A stretch of 19,322 nt of DNA. Origin: an uncultured Bacilli bacterium (GTDB lineage Bacteria; Bacillota_I; Bacilli_A; RF39; UBA660). The position numbers and the translations under genes are program-made. This document shows, piece after piece, positions 1 to 6,163 of this stretch. Location of the stretch: positions 1-19,322 of the forward strand of contig CAKPER010000022.1 in assembly GCA_934149245.1 (NCBI GenBank), written 5' to 3'. How positions within the stretch are numbered: position 1 is the stretch's first letter; every line of letters starts with the position of its first letter. The notes beneath the pieces were generated by a model that worked only from the letters and a program-made list of their open reading frames with translations, was not told the DNA's origin and searched no databases.

Positions 1-66
1 AAGTACTAAGTAAGTATAAAACGAATATAAAAGTGATATTTAATGTTTTTAGTGAGAGTGATTATA

Positions 67-903
67 ATGAATACAGGAAATTATTTAAAAATTAAAGATT
101 TAATAAAAAGTGCGGATGCAATTATTATTGGTGCTGGAGCTGGATTATCAGCATCGGCAGGAATTGATTATTCTAAAGAAAGTTTTAAAAAAAATTTTCC
201 TGAATTAGTTGATGCTTATGGAATGACTGATATGTATACATCTAGTTTTTATAATTTTAATACAGAGGAAGAAAGATGGAGTTATTGGGCAAAACACATT
301 AACTATTCGTTTATAGCTTCACCTCCATTAAAGGCATATAAAGAATTATTAGAAATTGTAAAAGATAAAAACTATTTTGTTATTACTACAAATGTCGATG
401 GACAATTTGAAAAATCTGGTTTTGAACATGATAAAGTATTTGAAGTTCAAGGTAGTTATGGAAAGATGCAATGTTCTAAAGGTTGTCATAATAAATTATA
501 TGATGATACTAAATTAGTTAAAAAAATGCTGAAATCTAAAGACAACTTAAAAGTTGATAGTAATCTCATACCATATTGTCCTGTATGTGGAGCAAAAATG
601 GAGATAAATATTAGAAAAGATGCCTTCTTTGTTGAAAATGATAATTGGAATAGACTTAGTAATAATTATGAAGCATTTATTCATGATAATATAAATAAAA
701 AATTAATTTTAATCGAATTAGGTGTCGGATTTAATACACCTGGAATTATTAGATTTCCATTTGAAAAATTAGCATATATGCATGATAATGTTACATTAAT
801 AAGAATAAATGATAAATATAATGATATAGCTTATGAATTAAAAAATATGGCAATATGTATTAAAGATGATTGTGCAAATGTTATTACAAATATTTTAAAA
901 TAA
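67..903 (+). CDS. SirTM-like sirtuin (class M SIR2 family protein)
   Basis: This is a 278-residue NAD-binding SIR2 protein. The Rossmann motif GAGAGLSASAG sits at residues 22-32, the TTNVD ribose/nicotinamide motif at 107-111, and a zinc ribbon has cysteines at 136, 140, 171 and 174. At the position of the usual sirtuin catalytic His the sequence reads VQGSYG, with Gln at about 128. In family knowledge this His-to-Gln change marks the SirTM group, which mono-ADP-ribosylates proteins such as lipoylated GcvH-L instead of deacetylating. SirTM genes usually sit with a macrodomain hydrolase, GcvH-L and a lipoate ligase; none is visible here, though upstream sequence is missing. I chose ATG 67 over ATG 43 because GAGAGTGA at 54-61 is a well-spaced ribosome binding site and family members begin near this point. 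One difference is Gly at 112, where SirTM proteins that I recall carry His (NVDHQ). The family is fairly certain; the substrate is inferred. Confidence 0.85.
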   Translation: MNTGNYLKIKDLIKSADAIIIGAGAGLSASAGIDYSKESFKKNFPELVDAYGMTDMYTSSFYNFNTEEERWSYWAKHINYSFIASPPLKAYKELLEIVKDKNYFVITTNVDGQFEKSGFEHDKVFEVQGSYGKMQCSKGCHNKLYDDTKLVKKMLKSKDNLKVDSNLIPYCPVCGAKMEINIRKDAFFVENDNWNRLSNNYEAFIHDNINKKLILIELGVGFNTPGIIRFPFEKLAYMHDNVTLIRINDKYNDIAYELKNMAICIKDDCANVITNILK

Positions 904-906
904 TAA

Positions 907-1026
907 TCAAATTACAATTTATTAAATAGATTAGCTGGTAGAAATAATGTCTTTTTTAGAATTGATTAAATAAAAAATGAATGTATTAGAGAATATAAAA
1001 AATTACTAAATAAATCAAGAAAGTAA
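907..1026 (+). other. possible coding remnant downstream of the sirtuin
   Basis: In the frame of the sirtuin, just past its double stop, there are 38 codons interrupted by one TAA at 967-969. They read as a protein-like stretch, with LLNRLAGRNNVFFRID before the stop and KNECIREYKKLLNKSRK after it. There is no start codon or ribosome binding site of its own. It could be the tail of a decayed gene or chance in AT-rich DNA. The rest of 904-1163 shows only AT-rich sequence. Confidence 0.2.
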
Positions 1027-1094
1027 AAAAAGTTTAATTAATATAAATTATAGTAATTGCTATTTATAATATTTTTAAGTGGTATATTTTTTCT

Positions 1095-1126
1095 TTGAAA
1101 ATAATAATTTTGCAATTAATTATAAT
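1095..1126 (+). promoter_or_regulatory. weak promoter candidate upstream of cotE
   Basis: TATAAT at 1121-1126 is preceded by TTGAAA at 1095-1100. The spacer is 20 nt, longer than the sigma-A optimum, so this is only a candidate. cotE in B. subtilis is driven by sporulation sigma factors E and K, and no convincing match to either was found at a usable distance. Confidence 0.25.
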
Positions 1127-1178
1127 ATAGTACTTTTTTTAGAATACTATCATAAATTAAACTAGAGGGGTGATTATT

Positions 1179-1718
1179 TTGTCAGCTTATAAAGAAATAG
1201 TTACCAAAGCTATAATAGGTAAAGGGAAAAAGTATTATAAAAATACATATACTATTGATACAGAAAATGAACCTAGTACTGTATTAGGCTGTTGGGTAAT
1301 TAATCATAAGTTTAAAGGTAATGATGTAGGTGGTAAAATCGTTGTAGATGGAAGTTTTGATGTAAATCTTTGGTATTCATATAATAACGATACAAAGACT
1401 ACAGTAATTACAAAAAAAATAAAATATTCAGAATCAGTTATGATAAGGCAAAGAGAAGAAACAGATTCTTCAGTAAAAGATATAATTGTTAGAAGTTTGA
1501 AGCAACCTAATTGTGTAAATGCTAAAGAACAAGGAAATAGTATTGTAATAGATATAGAAAAAGAACTTGGAATAGAGATAGTGGGAGATACTAAAGTTAA
1601 AGTTGCTGTAGAAGAAGATGAAGAACCTTGGGATGTTATAGATGATAATGAATATACTGATGAAGTAGATAAGGAAATTGATAAAAATGTTAAAGAAGAT
1701 TATTTAGAAAAGAAATAA
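1179..1718 (+). CDS. cotE: outer spore coat morphogenetic protein CotE
   Basis: CotE-family protein of 179 residues, the scaffold that recruits outer coat proteins around the forespore. Recognisable family segments are SAYKEIVTKAIIGKGKK at the N-terminus, WVINHKFKG, a VNLWYSYNNDTKT block, and QPNC near residue 110. The C-terminus is strongly acidic (EEDEEPWDV), as in B. subtilis CotE of about 181 residues. I place the start at TTG 1179: it gives the family N-terminus MSAYKEI, and AGAGGGGTG at 1164-1172 is an ideal ribosome binding site for it. The GTG at 1170 overlaps that site and would add three residues. The gene heads a sporulation cluster with spoIIIAH and gerE. In B. subtilis cotE lies directly upstream of mutS; here mutS is on the same strand about 12 kb away. 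The assignment is firm. Confidence 0.93.
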   Translation: MSAYKEIVTKAIIGKGKKYYKNTYTIDTENEPSTVLGCWVINHKFKGNDVGGKIVVDGSFDVNLWYSYNNDTKTTVITKKIKYSESVMIRQREETDSSVKDIIVRSLKQPNCVNAKEQGNSIVIDIEKELGIEIVGDTKVKVAVEEDEEPWDVIDDNEYTDEVDKEIDKNVKEDYLEKK

Positions 1719-1729
1719 CTTCTTTTTTT
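1692..1729 (+). terminator. possible terminator after cotE
   Basis: AAAGAAG at 1692-1698 can pair with CTTCTTT at 1719-1725, followed by a T-run to 1729. The loop is about 20 nt and the stem begins inside cotE, so termination would be weak at best. Confidence 0.35.
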
Positions 1730-1772
1730 GTATAAATTGTTATTATAAGTAAATATTATTAATGGTGATAGA

Positions 1773-2270
1773 ATGAAAAAAATTATGTTAGTACTAATAA
1801 CTTGTGTTGCAGTAATAACAGGGTGTAGTCTTAATAATACACCTAATTCTAAGGTTGAGGAACTTTTAGGTAAATATCAGGGATTAGATAATAGTATTAG
1901 TATATCGTCATATCCTATTACTAAAAGAGAGGATCTTGATGATGATATAGAAAATAAGTATAGAGAGCTAATAAAAAAACAATATAGAAGTCTTTCTTAT
2001 GAAATAAAAGATGATAAGATAGATGGAGATAATGCTGTTATTACAACAGAAATTAGTGTTTTAGATTATAAAACTGTTATAGAGAAGTATAGAAGTAAGA
2101 ATAGTGATACTGTTAAAGCATATGATAATGATTTAATAGATGATTTATCTAAAGTTAATAAAAGGATTGTTTATACGATAGATTTTAATGTTAGTAAAAA
2201 TAATAAAGGCGAGTGGAAGGTTTCAACGTTAACGACAGATATGGAAAATAAATTATTAGGTATTTATTAG
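1773..2270 (+). CDS. putative lipoprotein in the sporulation cluster
   Basis: A 165-residue exported protein of unknown function. The N-terminus is a lipoprotein signal peptide: MKK, a hydrophobic stretch to residue 16, and a lipobox ITGC with the lipid-modified Cys at 18. The mature part is charged and Asn/Lys/Asp rich, without other cysteines or membrane segments. Pairs of TTxxxSVLDYKTVIEKY-like and YTIDFNVSKNNKGEWKV-like strands suggest a small mixed alpha/beta fold, of the kind seen in anchored extracytoplasmic domains. The ribosome binding site GGTGATA at 1764-1770 fits ATG 1773. Its position between cotE and spoIIIAH suggests, but does not show, a sporulation or germination role. I recognise no named family. 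Confidence 0.75.
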   Translation: MKKIMLVLITCVAVITGCSLNNTPNSKVEELLGKYQGLDNSISISSYPITKREDLDDDIENKYRELIKKQYRSLSYEIKDDKIDGDNAVITTEISVLDYKTVIEKYRSKNSDTVKAYDNDLIDDLSKVNKRIVYTIDFNVSKNNKGEWKVSTLTTDMENKLLGIY

Positions 2271-2287
2271 ATTTTTTATCATATATT
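2259..2287 (+). promoter_or_regulatory. candidate sigma-E type promoter for spoIIIAH
   Basis: CATATATT at 2280-2287 resembles the sigma-E -10 CATACAAT. About 14 nt upstream is a TA-rich GGTATTT at 2259-2265 in the -35 position. spoIIIAH is a sigma-E gene in Bacillus, which makes the match sensible, but in DNA this AT-rich it could be chance. Confidence 0.3.
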
Positions 2288-2308
2288 TAACTAGAAAAGA
2301 GGAAATAT

Positions 2309-2824
2309 ATGATGAATAGAAAAAATTTATGGTTTTTAACTTTATTTAGTTTAGTGTTAGTACTTAGTATTTATTATATAACGATGCCTAATGATTTATT
2401 AGCAGCATCTACTTCTAGTAAGAGTACTGTTAGTAAGGCTAATGTTACGGATACAAAGGCTAAGGTTAGTAAGACAGAATCTGATGCTATAACAGCACTT
2501 AAGGTTGAAGATGAAGCTAAGACAAAGGATACTTTAAGTGAATTACAAAAGAAAATTACTAATAAAGATTCTTCTACTGAAGATAAGAATAAGGCTTATG
2601 AGGAAATAAAGAATATTAATAATAATAGTGGTGTAGAAGAAAATATTGAAAAAAAGATTAATAGTCAATATAATTGTGAAGCATTTGCTAAAATAGATGA
2701 TGGTAATGTTAAGGTAGTTGTAGATAAATGTGAAAATTCTAAGACACTTGCTAATAATATAATGCGTTTGGTTCAAGAACAATTTAGTGATAAAATGTAT
2801 ATTTCTGTAAAATTTTCATCTTGA
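2309..2824 (+). CDS. spoIIIAH: stage III sporulation protein AH (SpoIIIAH)
   Basis: SpoIIIAH-like protein of 171 residues. In Bacillus it is made in the mother cell, spans its outer forespore membrane once, and its C-terminal ring-forming domain binds forespore SpoIIQ across the intermembrane space to build the feeding channel. Here the hallmark N-terminal anchor is NRKNLWFLTLFSLVLVLSIYY (residues about 3-23), followed by a TMP turn. A long Ser/Thr/Lys/Glu linker with heptad-like helix to about residue 105 follows. The compact C-terminal domain ends in DKMYISVKFSS, resembling the ends of other SpoIIIAH proteins. Two adjacent ATGs (2309, 2312) both suit the AAGAGGA site at 2297-2303. The rest of the spoIIIA operon is not in the window, so this copy is detached from its usual neighbours. 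The gene is followed directly by gerE. Confidence 0.85.
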   Translation: MMNRKNLWFLTLFSLVLVLSIYYITMPNDLLAASTSSKSTVSKANVTDTKAKVSKTESDAITALKVEDEAKTKDTLSELQKKITNKDSSTEDKNKAYEEIKNINNNSGVEENIEKKINSQYNCEAFAKIDDGNVKVVVDKCENSKTLANNIMRLVQEQFSDKMYISVKFSS

Positions 2825-2840
2825 TTTTAAATTATCCCTC

Positions 2841-2867
2841 ACAAAAGATAAGAGTGTGAATAGAATA
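2841..2867 (+). promoter_or_regulatory. candidate sigma-K type promoter for gerE
   Basis: AC at 2841-2842 followed after 16 nt by AATAGAATA (2859-2867) fits the sigma-K pattern AC-N16/17-CATANNNTA except for its first base. B. subtilis gerE is transcribed by sigma-K, so the pattern is expected here. This is motif matching by eye only. Confidence 0.3.
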
Positions 2868-2908
2868 TTATTGAATTTAGTTCCACCTTTTTGGGAAGTG
2901 AGGTTAGA

Positions 2909-3112
2909 ATGAAGAAAATATTAACCAATAGGGAAGAGGAAGTATTTTCTTTGCTAGTTAAGAATAAAACTACTAGAGAAATAGCTCGTGAACTTGGGAT
3001 AAGTGAGAAGACTGTTAGAAATCACATTTCAAATTCAATGCAAAAGCTTGGTGTAAAAGGAAGAGCACAAGCAGTAGTTGAGTTAATTAGATTAGGAAAT
3101 ATTAAACTATAA
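2909..3112 (+). CDS. gerE: spore coat gene transcription regulator GerE
   Basis: A 67-residue, stand-alone LuxR/FixJ-type helix-turn-helix protein. The signature LTNREEEVFSLLVKNKTTRE, IARELGISEKTVRNHISN and MQKLGVKGRAQAVVELIR cover essentially the whole length. B. subtilis GerE has 74 residues and almost the same core. In Bacillus it is the last regulator of the mother-cell cascade, activating or repressing sigma-K coat genes late in sporulation. I chose ATG 2909, with GAAGTGAGG at 2895-2903 just upstream; the in-frame TTG 2891 would add six residues before the usual MKK start and overlap that site. Its neighbours CotE and SpoIIIAH strengthen the call. Without a receiver domain it cannot be a generic response regulator. 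Confidence 0.92.
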   Translation: MKKILTNREEEVFSLLVKNKTTREIARELGISEKTVRNHISNSMQKLGVKGRAQAVVELIRLGNIKL

Positions 3113-3140
3113 AGAGATCGTTTGAGGTCTTTTTATTTTT
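3111..3140 (+). terminator. terminator after gerE
   Basis: AAAGAGATC at 3111-3119 pairs with GGTCTTTTT at 3125-3133 (two wobble pairs, short loop), followed by more T. It closes the sporulation cluster immediately after the gerE stop. Confidence 0.65.
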
Positions 3141-3154
3141 TATAGATAATTTTC

Positions 3155-3182
3155 TTGATTTTTAGAAAAAATAGTATATAAT
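3155..3182 (+). promoter_or_regulatory. sigma-A promoter for the small surface protein
   Basis: TTGATT at 3155-3160 and TATAAT at 3177-3182 are separated by 16 nt. The predicted transcript would start about 3189, just before the AAGGTGA ribosome binding site at 3191. Confidence 0.55.
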
Positions 3183-3202
3183 ATACAAACAAGGTGATTT
3201 AT

Positions 3203-3628
3203 ATGATTAGAAAAATTTTAAATGTATTGGTTGTGCTACTTATAATAGCAGGTATTAGTTTTACTTTTATTAATCTTTATAACAGTAGTAAATTAGAGGG
3301 AAATAGTTTTGATAATAGTTCTTCAAAGTCTAATAAGGGTTTTGAGAAGAATAAAAATTCTAAACAAAAAATTGAAAGTAATGATAGTGAGAATAACAGT
3401 AATAGTACTATTAGTGATGATGAGAATAATGAAGATAAAGATAAAACTGTATCTGATGCTGAGAATAGTGTTTCTGATAAGAAAAGTAGTGATAATGCTA
3501 AGAATGAAGCTCAAGAGATTGAGGTTGCAAGTACTGCTTCATTTAAAAGTAATACTTTAACTATTATGGGAGTAGCATTTATTCTTGTAGGAGGAATTAC
3601 TTTTGGAGTAAAGAGAAAGAGTATTTAA
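3203..3628 (+). CDS. small surface protein with sortase-like C-terminal tail
   Basis: A 141-residue protein of no recognised family. An N-terminal hydrophobic helix at about residues 6-25 is a signal or anchor. The middle (about 30-105) is a low-complexity, Ser/Asn/Asp/Lys/Glu-rich spacer, evidently disordered. The end is VASTASFKSNTLTIMG, a hydrophobic stretch (TIMGVAFILVGGITFGV) and the tail KRKSI. That order (short Thr-Ala motif, membrane helix, basic tail) is the layout of a sortase sorting signal, although no LPXTG is present. A plain two-pass membrane protein is the alternative. ATG 3203 is preferred to GTG 3194 because AAGGTGA at 3191-3197 is its ribosome binding site. It has its own promoter and terminator and lies just upstream of the two pilin-like genes, so an envelope role beside them is plausible but unproven. 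Confidence 0.7.
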   Translation: MIRKILNVLVVLLIIAGISFTFINLYNSSKLEGNSFDNSSSKSNKGFEKNKNSKQKIESNDSENNSNSTISDDENNEDKDKTVSDAENSVSDKKSSDNAKNEAQEIEVASTASFKSNTLTIMGVAFILVGGITFGVKRKSI

Positions 3629-3686
3629 TGATGTATTTTTTCTTCGTGTTGGAGAAGAATAGTTTAAATTAATTCTTGATTTTTAG

Positions 3687-3710
3687 AAGATCGTTTTGTG
3701 ATCTTTTTTT
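3687..3710 (+). terminator. terminator after the small surface protein
   Basis: AAGATC at 3687-3692 and GATCTT at 3700-3705 form a perfect stem with a 7-nt loop, leading into a run of T to 3710. Confidence 0.7.
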
Positions 3711-3729
3711 CTTTTGCTATTAAAATTCC

Positions 3730-3758
3730 TTGTCTATTTCTTTTTTGTAGGTTATAAT
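3730..3758 (+). promoter_or_regulatory. sigma-A promoter for the pilin-like pair
   Basis: TTGTCT at 3730-3735, a 17-nt spacer, and a perfect TATAAT at 3753-3758. It sits between the preceding terminator and the AAGGAG site at 3775, so it can drive both pilin-like genes; no other clear promoter lies between them. Confidence 0.65.
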
Positions 3759-3789
3759 TTTATTAGATAATACTAAGGAGTGAATGGTT

Positions 3790-6123
3790 ATGTTATTTAA
3801 TAAAAAATTAGATAAAAAAGATAAAACTAAAAAAGGTTTTACTTTAGTAGAATTATTAGCAGTAATAGTAGTTATTACTTTGATTTCTAGTGTAGGTATT
3901 ATTACTTATTTGAAAACTATTAATAACTCTAAAAGTAAAGCTACTTTGCTTGCTATAAATAATATAAAGGAAGCAGCATATTTGTATAGTAAAGAAGGAA
4001 CTGATGAGATAGAATGGGTTAATTCTTATGATGAAAATGGCAAAGAAAGTGGCAAATATGCTTGTGTAAGTGTGCAACAACTTATTAATAAGGGGTATTT
4101 TAAGGATAATTTCTTAGATAAAGAAATTTATAAGAATAGTAAAATAAATAAAAAGACATTTATAGAAGTTAGTATGGGAACTAATAATGATAATTTAAAA
4201 GTTGTAGTAAATAAGAGTAATGATACCGAAGATAAATGTATTGGTTCTGCTATTAATGGAAATCTTTTTCATTTGAAATTGGAAAATGATTCGAGAAGTT
4301 ATACTGATACAATAAATTTAAAATTTTTACCAAAAGATAATGATATAACCCCTGCAAATTATGATGTTTTTATAGATGATTTAAGTACAAAAGAAACATC
4401 AACTACTGGAGAGGTTACTTTTAAAAAATTGAAAAATTCAACATCGTATAAGATAAAAGCTTGTATGACTACTGAAGATAATAATTATTATTGTGATTCC
4501 TTTGACATTTCTACAAAAGATTTTATCAAACCTAAATTTACTATTGATTCTGGATGGAGCAAAGAAAAAACAATTAATATAAATTATTATGATACAAATA
4601 TTTTTGGGAAGGGAAGTCATTATTTTACTAGTGAAGTAAGTGGAAAAGTGGAAAGTGATAGTGTTTATAGCTGTGATAATGAAGATTCAACTTGTAATTC
4701 AACTCCAACAAATGAGATAGTATCTGGTAAAAAATATAAGTTAAATGGCAATGTGATTTCTTTTACTACTACTGATAATATAGATAAAGGAGTTTCTAAA
4801 AAATTAATAGCGATTATAAAAGATCCTGCAAGTAATTCTGATGAAAGCTCTGGGACAGTAAAGAAAATAGATAGAGTACCTCCAACTTGTCAAATTTTGA
4901 ATGCTCCTAGTGGATGGGTTGGTAAAAACTTTGAATTAAAAAGTTCGTGTAGTGATAGTGGCAGTGGATGTTCCAAAAATAGTTATGTTGCTAAAGTTAG
5001 TACTTCTAACAAACAAACAATAGAAGTAAGCGATAAAGTTGGAAATACAAGTACTTGTTCAGCTTATGTTATGGTTGATACTACACCACCTACTTGTAAT
5101 GTTTCTGTAGATGGAGGAGTGAAAGGAAATCAAATAAATAATACTAACGAATATTGGTATAAAGAGGGAACTTCTAGTTCTAATCCTGTTAAAGTTACTA
5201 TTGGATGTAAGGATGAAAATGGTTGTGAACGAGATAGCGTTTCAGGTGGTAGTTTTTATACGGATGGAGAACATAAGTATAGTAAGGAAATTAAGGATAA
5301 ATTTGGAAATACAACTACATGTAGTGGGGCAATTAAAATAGATACTAAAAAACCTAGTTGTACTAATAGTGGTGGAAGTAGTGAATGGACTAATACAGAT
5401 GTTACCATTCAAGGAATATGCAATGATAATGGTGGTAGCGGATGTGTTAAGATAGATGACTCATATGACGATGATGGAAATGTTTCAAAAATTATTAGAA
5501 ACGAAGGAGAACATACAAAACTTTCACCTGGTACTGTCTATGATAAGGCAGGAAATCCCACTTTGTGTAAGAGTGATAGAACTGTTAAAATTGATAAAAC
5601 CAAACCAACATGCACAGTTAGTAGTAGCAATAGTAACTGGACGAAGAATAATGTTAAAGTAACTGGAACGTGTAGTGATGATAAAAGTGATTGTGTGAAG
5701 AAAACGATTTTTGTAACGGAAAAAAGTACTATGAATGATGATGTTTCGCCTGGTACAGTTTATGATAAAGCTGGTAATAAAGAAGCATGTGGTACTAAAA
5801 GAGTAAAAATTGATAAAACACCACCTAGAATAAGCAAAATTCAAAGAGCTACATCTAAACCAACTTCTGGAAATGGTAAAACAGCTTGCAAAGATGCTTC
5901 AAATTCTTCATATTATTATTATTTCGAAATATCTGATAATGATTCTGGTTTGAAAAAAGGTGAATTTAAATGGAGTACAACAAGTAGTCCGAATGCTGGA
6001 CAACCAACATCAAGAAGTGGAAAATCACATTGGGAATGTATCGGAACATCGGCAAGTAGTGTGGGAAATTTGAAACTAACATATGAAATTTGTGATGTTG
6101 CAGGTAATTGTATAAAAAAATAG
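3790..6123 (+). CDS. giant prepilin-like protein with Cys-rich Ig-like repeats (copy 1)
   Basis: A 777-residue protein starting with a class III (type IV pilin) signal: a 16-residue basic leader, then the prepilin peptidase site KKG/FTLVELL with Glu at +5 and a hydrophobic helix to about residue 40. A pilin-like domain follows to about 175 (KYACVSVQQLINKGYF). From about 180 to 360 come fibronectin/Ig-like strands. Then four repeats begin at about 364, 433, 521 and 605, each with [PK]P[ST]C, a GxCxD motif, SGC or SDC, DKAGN or similar, and a fourth Cys. An end domain (about 678-777) contains YYYYFEISDNDSG. Ordinary pilins are 120-200 residues, so this is a large minor pilin or adhesin presumably assembled by type IV machinery encoded elsewhere. 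ATG 3790 suits the AAGGAG at 3775-3780 better than ATG 3784. Nothing about its ligand can be read from sequence. Confidence 0.85.
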   Translation: MLFNKKLDKKDKTKKGFTLVELLAVIVVITLISSVGIITYLKTINNSKSKATLLAINNIKEAAYLYSKEGTDEIEWVNSYDENGKESGKYACVSVQQLINKGYFKDNFLDKEIYKNSKINKKTFIEVSMGTNNDNLKVVVNKSNDTEDKCIGSAINGNLFHLKLENDSRSYTDTINLKFLPKDNDITPANYDVFIDDLSTKETSTTGEVTFKKLKNSTSYKIKACMTTEDNNYYCDSFDISTKDFIKPKFTIDSGWSKEKTININYYDTNIFGKGSHYFTSEVSGKVESDSVYSCDNEDSTCNSTPTNEIVSGKKYKLNGNVISFTTTDNIDKGVSKKLIAIIKDPASNSDESSGTVKKIDRVPPTCQILNAPSGWVGKNFELKSSCSDSGSGCSKNSYVAKVSTSNKQTIEVSDKVGNTSTCSAYVMVDTTPPTCNVSVDGGVKGNQINNTNEYWYKEGTSSSNPVKVTIGCKDENGCERDSVSGGSFYTDGEHKYSKEIKDKFGNTTTCSGAIKIDTKKPSCTNSGGSSEWTNTDVTIQGICNDNGGSGCVKIDDSYDDDGNVSKIIRNEGEHTKLSPGTVYDKAGNPTLCKSDRTVKIDKTKPTCTVSSSNSNWTKNNVKVTGTCSDDKSDCVKKTIFVTEKSTMNDDVSPGTVYDKAGNKEACGTKRVKIDKTPPRISKIQRATSKPTSGNGKTACKDASNSSYYYYFEISDNDSGLKKGEFKWSTTSSPNAGQPTSRSGKSHWECIGTSASSVGNLKLTYEICDVAGNCIKK
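3829..4317 (+). repeat. 489-bp direct repeat, copy A (pilin-encoding)
   Basis: This segment, which encodes the prepilin cleavage site through the start of the next domain, recurs without length change at 6200-6688. About 163 encoded residues differ at only about six positions (I/V, D/A, E/K, N/D, S/I, R/K), and most synonymous sites are also identical. Similarity falls off sharply after 4317. Confidence 0.9.
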
Positions 6124-6163
6124 TAGTTTAAATATCAAAATAAAAATGAGGTGGTTTGATTAT

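Noticed and set aside
1132..1159. Sigma-K-like promoter AC-N17-CATAAATTA before cotE
   Set aside because: The motif fits well, but transcription would start about 1166, inside the ribosome binding site, so it cannot serve the TTG start properly.
2543..2782. 79-codon - strand ORF opposite spoIIIAH
   Set aside because: It is a shadow of the real gene: Ile/Phe-rich antisense translation with no ribosome binding site.
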